Shown: in pieces, positions 39,922 to 48,843 of the stretch
Numbering within the stretch: position 1 is the first letter of the stretch
Layout: each line of letters starts with the position of its first letter
Assembly: GCF_004078655.1 (NCBI RefSeq)
Contig: NZ_RZNC01000001.1
Span: 1,136,391 to 1,200,390, forward strand
Direction: 5' to 3'
Source of the DNA: Labedella populi
GTDB lineage: Bacteria > Actinomycetota > Actinomycetes > Actinomycetales > Microbacteriaceae
Length of the DNA stretch: 64,000 bases
Position numbers and translations under genes: made by a program
The notes under the pieces: model-generated
What the model was told of the DNA's origin: nothing
The model's input: only the letters and a program-made list of their open reading frames with translations
Databases searched by the model: none

Positions 39922-40751
39922 GTGACCGAGACCATCGCGTTCGCGTCCTCCCGCGTCGTCGACGCGGGGAACGGCCGGCAGGTGGACCTCCGATGGGCGG
40001 CCATCAGCGACAGCGGTCGGCGGCGCGAAGTGAACCAGGATTCGCTCGTCGTGGAGTTCCCGATCCTCGCCGTGGCCGATGGCATGGGCGGCTACACGGC
40101 GGGGGAGGTCGCGAGCGCCGCGGTCACGAGGCGTCTGCAGGAACTCGCCACGACGACCTCCGACGACGTCTCGCCGGAGGGCATCGAGGACGCTCTGCGT
40201 CTCGCGGTGTCGGACCTCGCGGAGTCGGTGGAGGACGTCTCGCCCGGCACGGGGACGACCGTGACGGGACTCGTTTTCGGGCGGAGCGGCGAGCGAGCGG
40301 AGTGGACCGTCTTCAACATCGGTGACTCCCGCGTGTACCGTCTCGACGGCGACGTGTTGTCCCAGGTCACCGTCGACCACTCGGTCGTGCAGGAGCTCAT
40401 CGCGATCGGTGCCATCACCCCCGACGAGGCCGACTCGCATCCCCACGGCAACGTCATCACGCGTGCCGTCGGATTCTCCGAGGATCCGGTCCCCGACTAC
40501 ATCACGGTCGGGATCGAGGCTGACGCCCGCTGGGTCATCTGCTCGGACGGGCTCACGAAAGAACTGACCGATTACGGCATCCGGCACTACCTCCTGCTCG
40601 GGACGACTCCGGAGGAGGCGGCGAGGCTGCTCTCGACGCCGCCGTCGAGAACGGAGGACGGGACAACATCTCCGTCATCGTGCTCGACGTGCTCGACCTC
40701 GACGACGACACGGCTCCGACGGCGGCTCCCGCCGTCGATCCGGCTGGCTGA
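39922..40751 (+). pseudogene. PP2C-type Ser/Thr phosphatase, frameshifted near its 3' end
   Basis: Reads as a PPM phosphatase: VNQDSLVVEF, VADGMGGYTAGE (metal aspartate, about residue 55), GTGTTVTGL, NIGDSRVYRL and ICSDGLTKELTD. After EEAARL near 40630 the frame slips. The next phase encodes DAAVENGGRDNISVIVLDVL, the conserved last motif with a metal-binding Asp, and ends at TGA 40749-40751. One missing base (CTGCT-CTCGAC) explains it. Unrepaired, the original frame runs on to 41190 through unrelated sequence. Either the gene is inactivated or the assembly has an error. Its neighbour is the EccC-like ATPase, a common pairing. Confidence 0.8.
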
Positions 40752-40858
40752 CGACTCCGTCCGCCGGACCGCCGTCCACAGGCCATCGACCATCGGACGA
40801 TCGCACCGGTTCAGCCCGCTCGCCGCGACGGTGCCCCGCGACCTGATGGACTCCGGTC

Positions 40859-43800
40859 ATGCCGACCTCGAGCACGTCCCTGTCGCCGACCCCCGCCCGG
40901 ATCACACTGCCCTCAGCGCCGCCGGCCCGCGAGTCCCACCCCTTCCCGGTCCTCGCGACGATCGCCCCCGTCGTCGTCGCACTCGCGATGTGGGCGGTCA
41001 CGCGGTCGCCGTTCGCGCTCATGTTCGCGGCATTCGGCCCCGTCATGGCCGTCTCCGGATATCTCGATGCAGGTCTCGGCGGACGACGCCGCCATCGCGC
41101 GGCCCGGGCGCGGTACGCGAGCGCCCTGAGCGCGGCGGAGGACGCCGTCTCGCTCGCCCACGAGGACGAGCGCCGACGCCGGGCCACTGAGCACCCCGCC
41201 GCCCGGCTCATCGTGGCGTCGGGACGTACCGACGCGCGGTGGCGGGTCCCACGCGACCGATCGTCGTTGGTGAGCATCGGCGTCGGATCGGCCGTGAGTG
41301 GCCTCCAGGTCGACGGGGCCGACGACCCGTCGAACGCACCGCTGCGAGAGCGCGCCAGGACCGTCGACGGCGTTCCCGTCGTCGTCGACGCACGGCAGGG
41401 GATCGGCGTCGTCGGACCGTTGCCCTTGGCGCGCGCCGTCGCGCGCGGCCTGCTCGTGCAACTCGCCCATGCGGCAGGCCCCGAGTCACTCACGGTCGTA
41501 TCGATGCCGTCGGCGGGATGGGAGGAATTCCGTGTCCTCCCTCACCTCGCCAGTCGGCCCGCCACGGGTGGGCGACCCACACGCACGCCCACCGCGGGGC
41601 CGTCCACCCTGAGCGTGACGGAGCGGACGGCGGAGGGGGACGGCGGGCTCGACACCGCCGATATGCGGATCGTCGTCGCAGCGTCAGTCGCGGAGCTGCC
41701 GTCGACGTGCGTGGAGATCGTCGAGTGCGAATCGCCCGGTTGCGTGCGCTGGCGTCGCGCGGACGCGGTCGGCGGTGTCCCGGCCCGACCGGATCCGGTG
41801 TCCGCCCCCGACGCGCGCCGCTTCGCCGCGGCCATGGAGGCCGACGCCCTCGCGCTGGGTCTTGCACAGGCACGGAAGGAGCCGCCCGCGAGCCTGCGCT
41901 TCGACGAGTTGCCGTCGGCCGAGCGCGCGTCGGTGCACCGGCTTGCCGTCCCTCTCGGTGCGAGCGCCGACGGCCCTCTCGTCGTCGATCTGGTGGCCGA
42001 CGGGCCCCACGCGGTCATCGGCGGAACGACGGGGAGCGGCAAGAGCGAGCTCCTCATCACGTGGGCGGTCGCGCTCGCGTCCTCCGCCCCTCCGGACGAG
42101 GTGTCATTGCTCCTCTTCGACTTCAAGGGGGGAGCGACGTTCGGCGGCCTCACGGGCATCCCCCACGTGGCCGGCCTCGTGACGGACCTCGACGAGGCGA
42201 CGGCGGGCCGAGCGCTCGAGAGCTTGCGAGCAGAAGTGCGTCATCGGGAGCGGTGGCTGCAGGAGTCCGGATTCCGCGACATCCGTGACGCGACCACCGG
42301 GTCCCTGCCGCGACTCGTGATCATCGTCGACGAATTCGCCGCGATGATCGACACCTTCCCGGACCTCCACGCCGTCTTCGTCGACGTCGCCGCGCGGGGA
42401 CGTTCCCTCGGCGTCCACCTCGTGCTCTGTACGCAACGACCCGCCTCTGCGGTCCGCGACGGCGTCCTGGCCAATTGCGACATCCGCATCAGCCTGCGCG
42501 TGAACAACTCCGGCGACAGCGTGGCCGTCGTGGGTGCGGCTGATGCGGCGGAGCTGCCGCCGTCGCAACCCGGTCGGGTGATCGCCGCGCTCGGAGGCCG
42601 CCCGGCGGTCGTCGCGCAGATCGCGACGACAGCGGACGCCCACGTCGCCGCGCTCGCCGCGCTGCCGCCCGCGGCCGACCTGCACCGTCCGTGGCTCGAT
42701 CCGCTGCCCGCCCGCATCCCGCTCGAGAGCCTCACCGGGGCGAGCGCGACCGACGGGGGGAACGACGACGGTGACGGCTTCCGACTCGGTCTCCTCGACC
42801 TTCCCGCCGAGCAACGCCAACCCGTCGCCTGGTACCGGCCGGAGGAGGACGGGCACCTCCTCGTGCTCGGAGCCTCCGGGCGGGGGTCCTCGTCGCTCCT
42901 CAGGGTGCTCGCCATGCAGTCCCGCACAGGCTGGGTTCTGGAGCGGCTGCCGACGGACCCCGAGGCGGCGTGGGACGCGCTGCAGTCGCTCGCGGATCAC
43001 GTCCGCCGAGGAGACCGCGCGACGACTCGGACGCTCGTACTGATCGACGACCTCGATCTCCTGCTCGCGCGGTGGGGCGACGATTACGCGCGAAAGGCTC
43101 GTGATGATCTCGCCGAGATCCTGCGGGCAGGTCCGCCGCGGGGTGTTCACGTCGTCCTCACCGCGCACCGTGCCACGGGTGACGTCCTCGCGCTCGCCTC
43201 GCTCGTCGGATCCACCCTCCGGCTCGGCGCGGTGAGCAAGCAGGAGCACGTGCTGTCGGGAGGGGACGGCGCCACCTACCGTCGGGATCGGCGACCGGGC
43301 AGCGGCACGTGGAGGGGGCACGAAATGCAGGTCGCAGATCCCGGTGCCGCCCAGTCGTCCGTGGTCGACGCCCGGCCGGCTCCGGGCGTACCGCTCCGGC
43401 CCGGGCTCCTCATGGTGGTCACCCGCCGTCCCACTCTTCGTGTGCGCTGGGCGCGTCAGCGGGGCGTCGAGAACGTCGTGGTGCTCGGAGCGCCGACGCA
43501 AGGGACTCTGCGCGTCGATGACCTGACAGTGGGGCGCGGTCCGACCGTCGTCATCGGGGAGGCCGACGCCTGGCAGCAGCAATGGGCGCTGCTGTCCACC
43601 CTCCGGTCCACTGCGGCCGTTGTGCTCGAGGACGCGAGCGTGTCCGAGTTCCGGGCCCTCACCCGGCGATCGGAGCTTCCGCCGTGGATCGCCCCGGGCG
43701 CGTCCCGGGCCTGGTTGCTCCGCCCTGACGGTCGCGTCGCCCGCGTCTCGTTCGATGCGGACAGCGAGGAGGAGGCGGCGCAGGAGAGCGGGACGGTGCG

Positions 43801-44038
43801 TGAGAGCGGGGCGTCACGGGTGAGTGTGGTGTCACGGCAGAACGGGTCGTCGCGGGCGGGGGAGAGCACGCGGGCGGGGGAGAGGGCGCGCGAAGGGATG
43901 GGCCGGAGGGTGAACGCCGCCGCGGAGGCGAGCGGATCACCGGGCATGTCACGCCACGGCCTCCGCTCGGCGACGGCGCGAACTCCGGCGTCGACCGAGC
44001 CGGAACGTACCCGGCCGGAGCGCGGGCTCGCGGGGTAG
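40859..44038 (+). CDS. EccC-like FtsK/SpoIIIE ATPase
   Basis: A 1059-residue membrane ATPase. Two helices near the N-terminus (about residues 29-48 and 51-68) match the EccC/EssC layout. The first ATPase domain is intact: Walker A GGTTGSGKSELLI (about residue 390) and Walker B RLVIIVDEFAAMI (about residue 487). The second domain (from about residue 655) has a degenerate P-loop, GASGRGSSSLL, without the lysine. The C-terminal ~90 residues are low-complexity Arg/Ser/Glu/Gly. Such ATPases drive type VII (ESX) secretion, but no EccB/EccD/EccE, mycosin or WXG100 gene is nearby. Confidence 0.85.
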   Translation: MPTSSTSLSPTPARITLPSAPPARESHPFPVLATIAPVVVALAMWAVTRSPFALMFAAFGPVMAVSGYLDAGLGGRRRHRAARARYASALSAAEDAVSLAHEDERRRRATEHPAARLIVASGRTDARWRVPRDRSSLVSIGVGSAVSGLQVDGADDPSNAPLRERARTVDGVPVVVDARQGIGVVGPLPLARAVARGLLVQLAHAAGPESLTVVSMPSAGWEEFRVLPHLASRPATGGRPTRTPTAGPSTLSVTERTAEGDGGLDTADMRIVVAASVAELPSTCVEIVECESPGCVRWRRADAVGGVPARPDPVSAPDARRFAAAMEADALALGLAQARKEPPASLRFDELPSAERASVHRLAVPLGASADGPLVVDLVADGPHAVIGGTTGSGKSELLITWAVALASSAPPDEVSLLLFDFKGGATFGGLTGIPHVAGLVTDLDEATAGRALESLRAEVRHRERWLQESGFRDIRDATTGSLPRLVIIVDEFAAMIDTFPDLHAVFVDVAARGRSLGVHLVLCTQRPASAVRDGVLANCDIRISLRVNNSGDSVAVVGAADAAELPPSQPGRVIAALGGRPAVVAQIATTADAHVAALAALPPAADLHRPWLDPLPARIPLESLTGASATDGGNDDGDGFRLGLLDLPAEQRQPVAWYRPEEDGHLLVLGASGRGSSSLLRVLAMQSRTGWVLERLPTDPEAAWDALQSLADHVRRGDRATTRTLVLIDDLDLLLARWGDDYARKARDDLAEILRAGPPRGVHVVLTAHRATGDVLALASLVGSTLRLGAVSKQEHVLSGGDGATYRRDRRPGSGTWRGHEMQVADPGAAQSSVVDARPAPGVPLRPGLLMVVTRRPTLRVRWARQRGVENVVVLGAPTQGTLRVDDLTVGRGPTVVIGEADAWQQQWALLSTLRSTAAVVLEDASVSEFRALTRRSELPPWIAPGASRAWLLRPDGRVARVSFDADSEEEAAQESGTVRESGASRVSVVSRQNGSSRAGESTRAGERAREGMGRRVNAAAEASGSPGMSRHGLRSATARTPASTEPERTRPERGLAG

Positions 44039-44081
44039 GACCACGGAGGGGGTGACGGAGAGGGTGAGCGCTCGAGGTCGG

Positions 44082-45083
44082 TCAGCGGCCGACGACCGAG
44101 CGGATGCGCCCGACGGGAGCGCCACCGCCGAGGACGTCGAGGTGCAGTTCCGGCACGACCTCGTCGACCGCCGACGCCTCGAGGGCTCCGGCATCGACGA
44201 GCAGTGCCAGCGCCACGACCGTCGCCGCTCGCGAGCTCCCGTCGAGTGTCTTCGACGTGACGGTGGTTCCGTCGGGAGCGGTCATGACCATGACGCCTTC
44301 CGCGCCGCCCTTCGCGAACACCCCGAGCCGCTCGATCACGACCGTATTGTCCCGCCCGACGCCGTCGAGGGCCCACGGATGACGGCGAACCGCGTCGACG
44401 ATGATGGCGGCGTTGCGGTAGAGCGCGAACGGAGACGAGAGCGAGGACGTCGCGATCTTCTGGATCCCGCGGGCGAGCGCCGTGAGGCCGATGGCGAGCA
44501 CGGGCGCTCCGCACCCGTCGACCGCCGTGGCGGCGGGACGCTCGCCCGTGAGGCGTTCGACGGTGTCGCGGACGGCGGCCTGCATCGGATGGGCCGCATC
44601 GAGGTAGGAATCGACGGGCCACCCGTTCGCGACGCACGCGAGCAGCATCGCGGCGTGCTTGCCGGAACAATTCATGGCGACGCGCGACGGCCCGAGTCCG
44701 GCGGCCACCACCTCGTCACGCGCACGTCGATCCGACGGCCAGTCCGCCGGGCACTGCAACGCGTCCTCGCTCAACGCGGCCGACGCGAGCATCGCGCGGA
44801 CCACCGACACGTGGCGAGAGGTGCCGGCGTGGCTCGCCGTCGCGAGCGCCGCGTGCTCGTCGCGGAGGGGGACACCGGCGTTCAGAACCGCGAGGGCCTG
44901 GAACGGCTTGAGGCTCGACCGCGGGAAGACGGGCGCATCGGGCGAGCCGAACCTCTGCGCGACGGTCCCGTCGGGAGAGAGGACCACCGCCGAGCCGATG
45001 TGGCGGGACTCGACGAATCCCGACCTCTCGACGACGGCGAGTTCGACGGCCTCCGCCGGTGTGAACGTCCCTGGCGACGACAT
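44082..45083 (-). CDS. L-asparaginase II family protein
   Basis: A 333-residue protein of the PF06089 (Rhizobium etli-type) asparaginase family, a serine beta-lactamase-like fold, not the classical AnsA/AnsB type. Typical blocks are VFPRSSLKPFQALAVL with the SxxK pair, SHAGTSRHVSVVRAML, MNCSGKHAAMLLAC and VDGCGAPVLAIGLTALA. It hydrolyses asparagine to aspartate in characterised members. ATG 45083 has GGGAG upstream. Converges with the EccC-like gene. Confidence 0.9.
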   Translation of the reverse strand: MSSPGTFTPAEAVELAVVERSGFVESRHIGSAVVLSPDGTVAQRFGSPDAPVFPRSSLKPFQALAVLNAGVPLRDEHAALATASHAGTSRHVSVVRAMLASAALSEDALQCPADWPSDRRARDEVVAAGLGPSRVAMNCSGKHAAMLLACVANGWPVDSYLDAAHPMQAAVRDTVERLTGERPAATAVDGCGAPVLAIGLTALARGIQKIATSSLSSPFALYRNAAIIVDAVRRHPWALDGVGRDNTVVIERLGVFAKGGAEGVMVMTAPDGTTVTSKTLDGSSRAATVVALALLVDAGALEASAVDEVVPELHLDVLGGGAPVGRIRSVVGR

Positions 45084-45203
45084 CCGCTCTCCCTTCGTGC
45101 CGGGCCCGACCGGCGACGCTCCAGCCTATCCGCGGCGCGCATCGCGACCGGCGGGCGACACGTCAGACCCCTCCAGTGCGGTGCACTGTGGAACACTGGT
45201 GGC

Positions 45204-45704
45204 ATGCCCGGGACACACGAGTACACCGTCGACATCGACTGGCAGGGCAACCTCGGAACGGGGACGAGCGGCTACCGCGACTACTCCCGGCAGGTCGAGA
45301 TCCGCAGTATCGCCGCCGATCCCATCGCCGGCTCAGCCGACAAGCCGTTCCGAGGCGACCCCGAGCGCTGGAACCCCGAGCAGCTCCTGCTCGCCGCTCT
45401 CGCCCAATGCCACTTGCTCTCCTACCTCTACGCCGCCGTCACGGCCGGCGTCGTCGTCACCGACTACCGGGACGCGGCCGTCGGAACGCTCACGGAGGAC
45501 GGCGCGGCGAGCGGCGCCTTCACCGACGTCCTCCTGCGTCCCGTGGTCACCGTCGCGTCCGCCGAGATGGTCGAGGCCGCCACCGCAGCCCACGCCGAGG
45601 CCCACCGGTTGTGCTTCATCGCCAATTCGGTCAACTTCCCGGTGCGCCACGAACCGACGATCCTCGTCGCCGAGAGCCCGGGGGTCGGCAGCGTCACCGC
45701 GTGA
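45204..45704 (+). CDS. OsmC family peroxiredoxin-like protein
   Basis: 166 residues of the OsmC/Ohr fold. LAALAQCHLLSYLY carries the first reactive cysteine (about residue 71), AHRLCFIANSVNFPV carries the second (about residue 136), and KPFRGDPERWNPEQLLL is the usual entry motif. Members reduce organic hydroperoxides; this one resembles the OsmC-like subgroup more than Ohr. AACACT lies 6 nt before the ATG and may be a weak -10. Confidence 0.88.
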   Translation: MPGTHEYTVDIDWQGNLGTGTSGYRDYSRQVEIRSIAADPIAGSADKPFRGDPERWNPEQLLLAALAQCHLLSYLYAAVTAGVVVTDYRDAAVGTLTEDGAASGAFTDVLLRPVVTVASAEMVEAATAAHAEAHRLCFIANSVNFPVRHEPTILVAESPGVGSVTA

Positions 45705-45738
45705 GACCCGGTCGTCGCAGACGGTGGGATCGGGTCCG

Positions 45739-45764
45739 CCGGAGCGGCGTCAGAGCCGCTCCGG
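45739..45764. terminator. Bidirectional hairpin between osmC-like and plsC-like genes
   Basis: CCGGAGCGGC and GCCGCTCCGG form a perfect 10-bp stem with a 6-nt loop. The loop contains the plsC-like stop codon, and the last codons of that gene form one arm. Confidence 0.8.
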
Positions 45765-46514
45765 GCGCAGCACGGCGCGCTTGATCTTCTCCATCGCGTC
45801 CGCCGGCGGCGCCTCGTTGTAGACACCGGCGAGCTCCTGGCCGCTCAACCCGTGGATCGCGGCCATGATCTCGTCCGTCGCGAGCCGACGCGCCTTCCCG
45901 GACTCGGCCGGGCCGAGGTGCGACACGTCGATGGGCTCCCCGAAACGCACCGTGATGCGCTTGAAGCGCGGGCGTGTCGACCCCACGGGCATGACCTCGT
46001 CGGTGCCGACGAGACCGACGGGGACGACCACGGCTCCCGTCGACAGCGCCAGCCACGCGACGCCGGTCCGTCCCTTGTAGAGGCGGCCGTCGAGGGAGCG
46101 GGTGCCCTCCGGGTAGATGGCGAACGCGCTCTCGGTCTCGAGGATGCGCTTGCCCTGATCGAGGGCGGCTTGCGCGGCTTGAGCCGAGTGGCGGTCGACA
46201 CTCACCGCACCGATGGCCCCGAAGAACGTGCGGTTCACCCACCCCGAAACCCCGGTGCCCTCGAAATACGAGGACTTGGCGAGGAACTGCACGGGGCGGG
46301 GAGCCGCGACCGGGATGGCGACGCTGTCGATGAACGACAGGTGATTGCTCGCGAAGATGACACGGCCGTGCTTCGGGACGTTGCGGCGGCCCTCGATACG
46401 GGGACGCCAGAGGATCCGGACGACGGGACGGAGGATCGCTCGGCCGAGCCAGTAGACGAGGCCGGGGCGACCGATGTCGCCGCTGGGGGAATCGATGTCT
46501 TCGGTCTCGGGCAC
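45750..46514 (-). CDS. plsC: 1-acyl-sn-glycerol-3-phosphate acyltransferase family
   Basis: Membrane-associated acyltransferase, 254 aa. The catalytic HX4D motif is NHLSFIDSVAI (about residue 57), the second motif is FLAKSSYFEG, and the phosphate-binding site is IYPEGTRSLDGRLY (about residue 134), followed by VVPVGLVGTDEVMP. It probably makes phosphatidic acid. GTG start. It diverges from the FKBP lipoprotein gene. Confidence 0.9.
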   Translation of the reverse strand: MPETEDIDSPSGDIGRPGLVYWLGRAILRPVVRILWRPRIEGRRNVPKHGRVIFASNHLSFIDSVAIPVAAPRPVQFLAKSSYFEGTGVSGWVNRTFFGAIGAVSVDRHSAQAAQAALDQGKRILETESAFAIYPEGTRSLDGRLYKGRTGVAWLALSTGAVVVPVGLVGTDEVMPVGSTRPRFKRITVRFGEPIDVSHLGPAESGKARRLATDEIMAAIHGLSGQELAGVYNEAPPADAMEKIKRAVLRPERL

Positions 46515-46677
46515 GCAACGACAGTACGGCAGGCGCTATGCCGTGTCCGGCATGGCTCCATTCGAGGGAGTGCCGATCGCGGTGCCCCGGGCTCCGCCAC
46601 CGACGGGCTCGCGTGCAGGCTTCCGTCACCTTCATGCGGCAGACTCGGGGGACACCGTCCCCACCGAAGGTTCTCTC

Positions 46678-47691
46678 ATGCGTCGTCGTTCCCTGTCCCT
46701 TCTCGCCGCGATCCCGGCGTCGGTCCTGGTCCTCGCAGCCTGCGCCGGCGCGCCGGCTCCGGGCGAGAGCACACCGGCCCCGTCCGCGGGCTCGGCCTCC
46801 GCGACCTGCGCCGACACCTCCACGGGAGACGCCGTCGAGTCCGTCTCGGTGAGCGACGACATCGGCGCGGCTCCCACCGTCGAGATCCCCACGCCCGTGA
46901 CGGTCGACACGACCGAGCGACGCACGGTCGTCGAGGGCGACGGAGACGAGACGAAGCCCGGCGATACGGTGGGTGTGGAACTCACCGTCTACGGCGCCGC
47001 GACCGGGACCCAATTCTCCCAGACGGCCTACGGCGAGGGCACCGCGCAGCAGATCACGGTGGATGACAGCCAGTTCATTCCGGGCCTCGTCCGCACGATC
47101 GAGTGCGCGGCGGTCGGTTCACGCATCGTCTCCGTCGTCCCGGCGGCCGACGCCTTCGGCGACCAGGGCTCGGAAGGCGGCGAGGTCGCTCCCGGTGACT
47201 CCATCGTCATCGTCGCGGACATCGTGTCGATCCTGCCGACGCGAGCGACGGGGACCCCGGTCGATCCGACGCCCGGGCTGCCGGAGGTCGAACTCGACGA
47301 CTCGGGAGCCCCCACCGTCACCATCCCGGACTCCGACGCCCCCACCGAGCTCCAGCTCGCGGTGCTCACGCAGGGCGACGGCGACACGGTGGCCGCCGGC
47401 GACAACGTCACCGTGCAGTACGAAGGTGTCATCTGGCGCACCGGCGAGGTCTTCGACGGCAGCTGGGACCGGGGCACCCCCTCGTCCTTCAACACCGAAC
47501 AGGTGGTACCGGGCTTCAAGCAGGCCCTCGTCGGGCAGCAGGTCGGCAGCCAGGTGATCGTCGTCATCCCGCCGGCTCTCGGCTACGGCGAAGCGGGGAA
47601 CTCGCAAGCCGGCATCGAAGGCACCGACACCCTCGTCTTCGTCGTCGACATCCTCGCGACGAGCACCGTCCCCGCGGCCGGCACCGACTGA
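46678..47691 (+). CDS. Lipoprotein with two FKBP-like domains
   Basis: A peptidyl-prolyl isomerase, 337 aa. The signal ends in a lipobox LAAC (Cys about residue 21). The first domain (about residues 85-190) keeps the fold pattern (KPGDTVGVELTVYG, FIPGLVRTIECAAVG) but lacks key active-site residues. The second (about residues 220-330) is canonical: VTVQYEGVIWRTGEVFDGSW, VVPGFKQALVGQQVGSQ and IPPALGYGEAG. It is expected to be anchored outside the membrane and to assist folding of secreted proteins. ATG 46678 has a weak GAAGG upstream. Confidence 0.9.
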   Translation: MRRRSLSLLAAIPASVLVLAACAGAPAPGESTPAPSAGSASATCADTSTGDAVESVSVSDDIGAAPTVEIPTPVTVDTTERRTVVEGDGDETKPGDTVGVELTVYGAATGTQFSQTAYGEGTAQQITVDDSQFIPGLVRTIECAAVGSRIVSVVPAADAFGDQGSEGGEVAPGDSIVIVADIVSILPTRATGTPVDPTPGLPEVELDDSGAPTVTIPDSDAPTELQLAVLTQGDGDTVAAGDNVTVQYEGVIWRTGEVFDGSWDRGTPSSFNTEQVVPGFKQALVGQQVGSQVIVVIPPALGYGEAGNSQAGIEGTDTLVFVVDILATSTVPAAGTD

Positions 47692-47726
47692 CGTGGCGGC
47701 CGGTCGTGCGCTCGCCCACCGGGCGT

Positions 47727-47732
47727 TAGCCT
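47727..47732 (+). promoter_or_regulatory. -10 element TAGCCT, leaderless dxr start
   Basis: TAGCCT ends 6 nt before the dxr ATG at 47739, and no Shine-Dalgarno sequence is visible. Confidence 0.6.
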
Positions 47733-47738
47733 GACGGC

Positions 47739-48821
47739 ATGCGTCGCGTCGTCATTCTCGGATCCACGGGCTCCATCGGGACCCAAGCGCTCGACGTGAT
47801 CCGGGCGAATCCCGAGCGCTTCGAGGTCGTGGGCCTCGCGGCCGGTCACGATCGCGACGGTCTCGCCGCACAAGCAGCGGCATTCTCCGTCGACGAGACG
47901 GCGCTCGGTGCCGATGACGCCGAGCGTCTCGTCCGCAGCGTCGACGCCGATGTCATCCTCAACGGCATCACGGGCTCCGTGGGTCTCGGTCCGACCCTCG
48001 CGGCTCTCGAAACCGGTCGGACCCTCGCCCTCGCGAACAAGGAATCGCTCATCGTGGGCGGCGATCTCGTGAAGCGTCTCGCCGGTCCGGGACAGATCGT
48101 CCCGGTCGATTCCGAACACTCGGCGATCGCCCAAGCGCTGCGCTCCGGTGATCCGTCGGAGGTCCGGCGCCTCGTGCTCACGGCCTCGGGCGGGCCGTTC
48201 CGGGGGCGGAGCCGCTCCCAGCTCGAGAACGTCTCGCCGTCGGAGGCGCTCGCGCACCCCACCTGGGACATGGGGCGCGTCGTCACGACGAACTCGGCGA
48301 CCCTCGTCAACAAGGGCCTCGAGGTCATCGAGGCCCACATCCTGTTCGACGTCCCCTACGAGCGCATCGACGTCGTCGTGCACCCGCAGTCGATCGTGCA
48401 CTCGCTCGTGGAGTTCGTGGACGGCAGCAGCATCGTGCAGGCGTCGCCCCCCGACATGAGACTGCCCATCTCGCTCGGCCTCGACTGGCCGCACCGCGTC
48501 GCGGGTATCGGACGGCCGCTCGATTGGACGACCGCGAGCTCGTGGACCTTCGAGCCGCTCGATGCCGTGGCCTTCCCCGCCCTCGACCTCGCGAAGACCG
48601 TCGGACGCGCCGGCGGCACGTTCCCGGCCGTCTTCAACGCCGCGAATGAGGAGGCCGTCGACGCGTTCCACGACGGCGCGATCGGCTACCTCGACATCGT
48701 CGACACGATCCGCTGCGTCGTCGACGCGCACGACGGTGTCGACGAGGTGACGCGGGAGGCGCTCGCCGAAGCGGAGTCGCGGGCGCGCAGGAAAGCGCGG
48801 TCCGTCATCTCCTCGCGCTGA
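47739..48821 (+). CDS. dxr: 1-deoxy-D-xylulose 5-phosphate reductoisomerase
   Basis: Second step of the MEP isoprenoid pathway. The NADPH motif [16 protein letters not shown] is at the N-terminus. [10 protein letters not shown] and [14 protein letters not shown] (metal/substrate site, about residue 125) and [18 protein letters not shown] are present, and the C-terminus has [14 protein letters not shown]. 360 aa is slightly short of ~390. ispG, from the same pathway, lies 5.5 kb downstream, with rseP between, as in many actinobacteria. Confidence 0.97.
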   Translation: MRRVVILGSTGSIGTQALDVIRANPERFEVVGLAAGHDRDGLAAQAAAFSVDETALGADDAERLVRSVDADVILNGITGSVGLGPTLAALETGRTLALANKESLIVGGDLVKRLAGPGQIVPVDSEHSAIAQALRSGDPSEVRRLVLTASGGPFRGRSRSQLENVSPSEALAHPTWDMGRVVTTNSATLVNKGLEVIEAHILFDVPYERIDVVVHPQSIVHSLVEFVDGSSIVQASPPDMRLPISLGLDWPHRVAGIGRPLDWTTASSWTFEPLDAVAFPALDLAKTVGRAGGTFPAVFNAANEEAVDAFHDGAIGYLDIVDTIRCVVDAHDGVDEVTREALAEAESRARRKARSVISSR

Positions 48822-48842
48822 CGCTGCTGTTGACGCTGCTGC
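48819..48842. repeat. 12-bp tandem duplication at the dxr stop codon
   Basis: TGACGCTGCTGT (48819) is followed directly by TGACGCTGCTGC (48831). The first TGA is the dxr stop; the copy runs up to the end of the convergent Mur ligase gene. Confidence 0.8.
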
Positions 48843-48843
48843 T

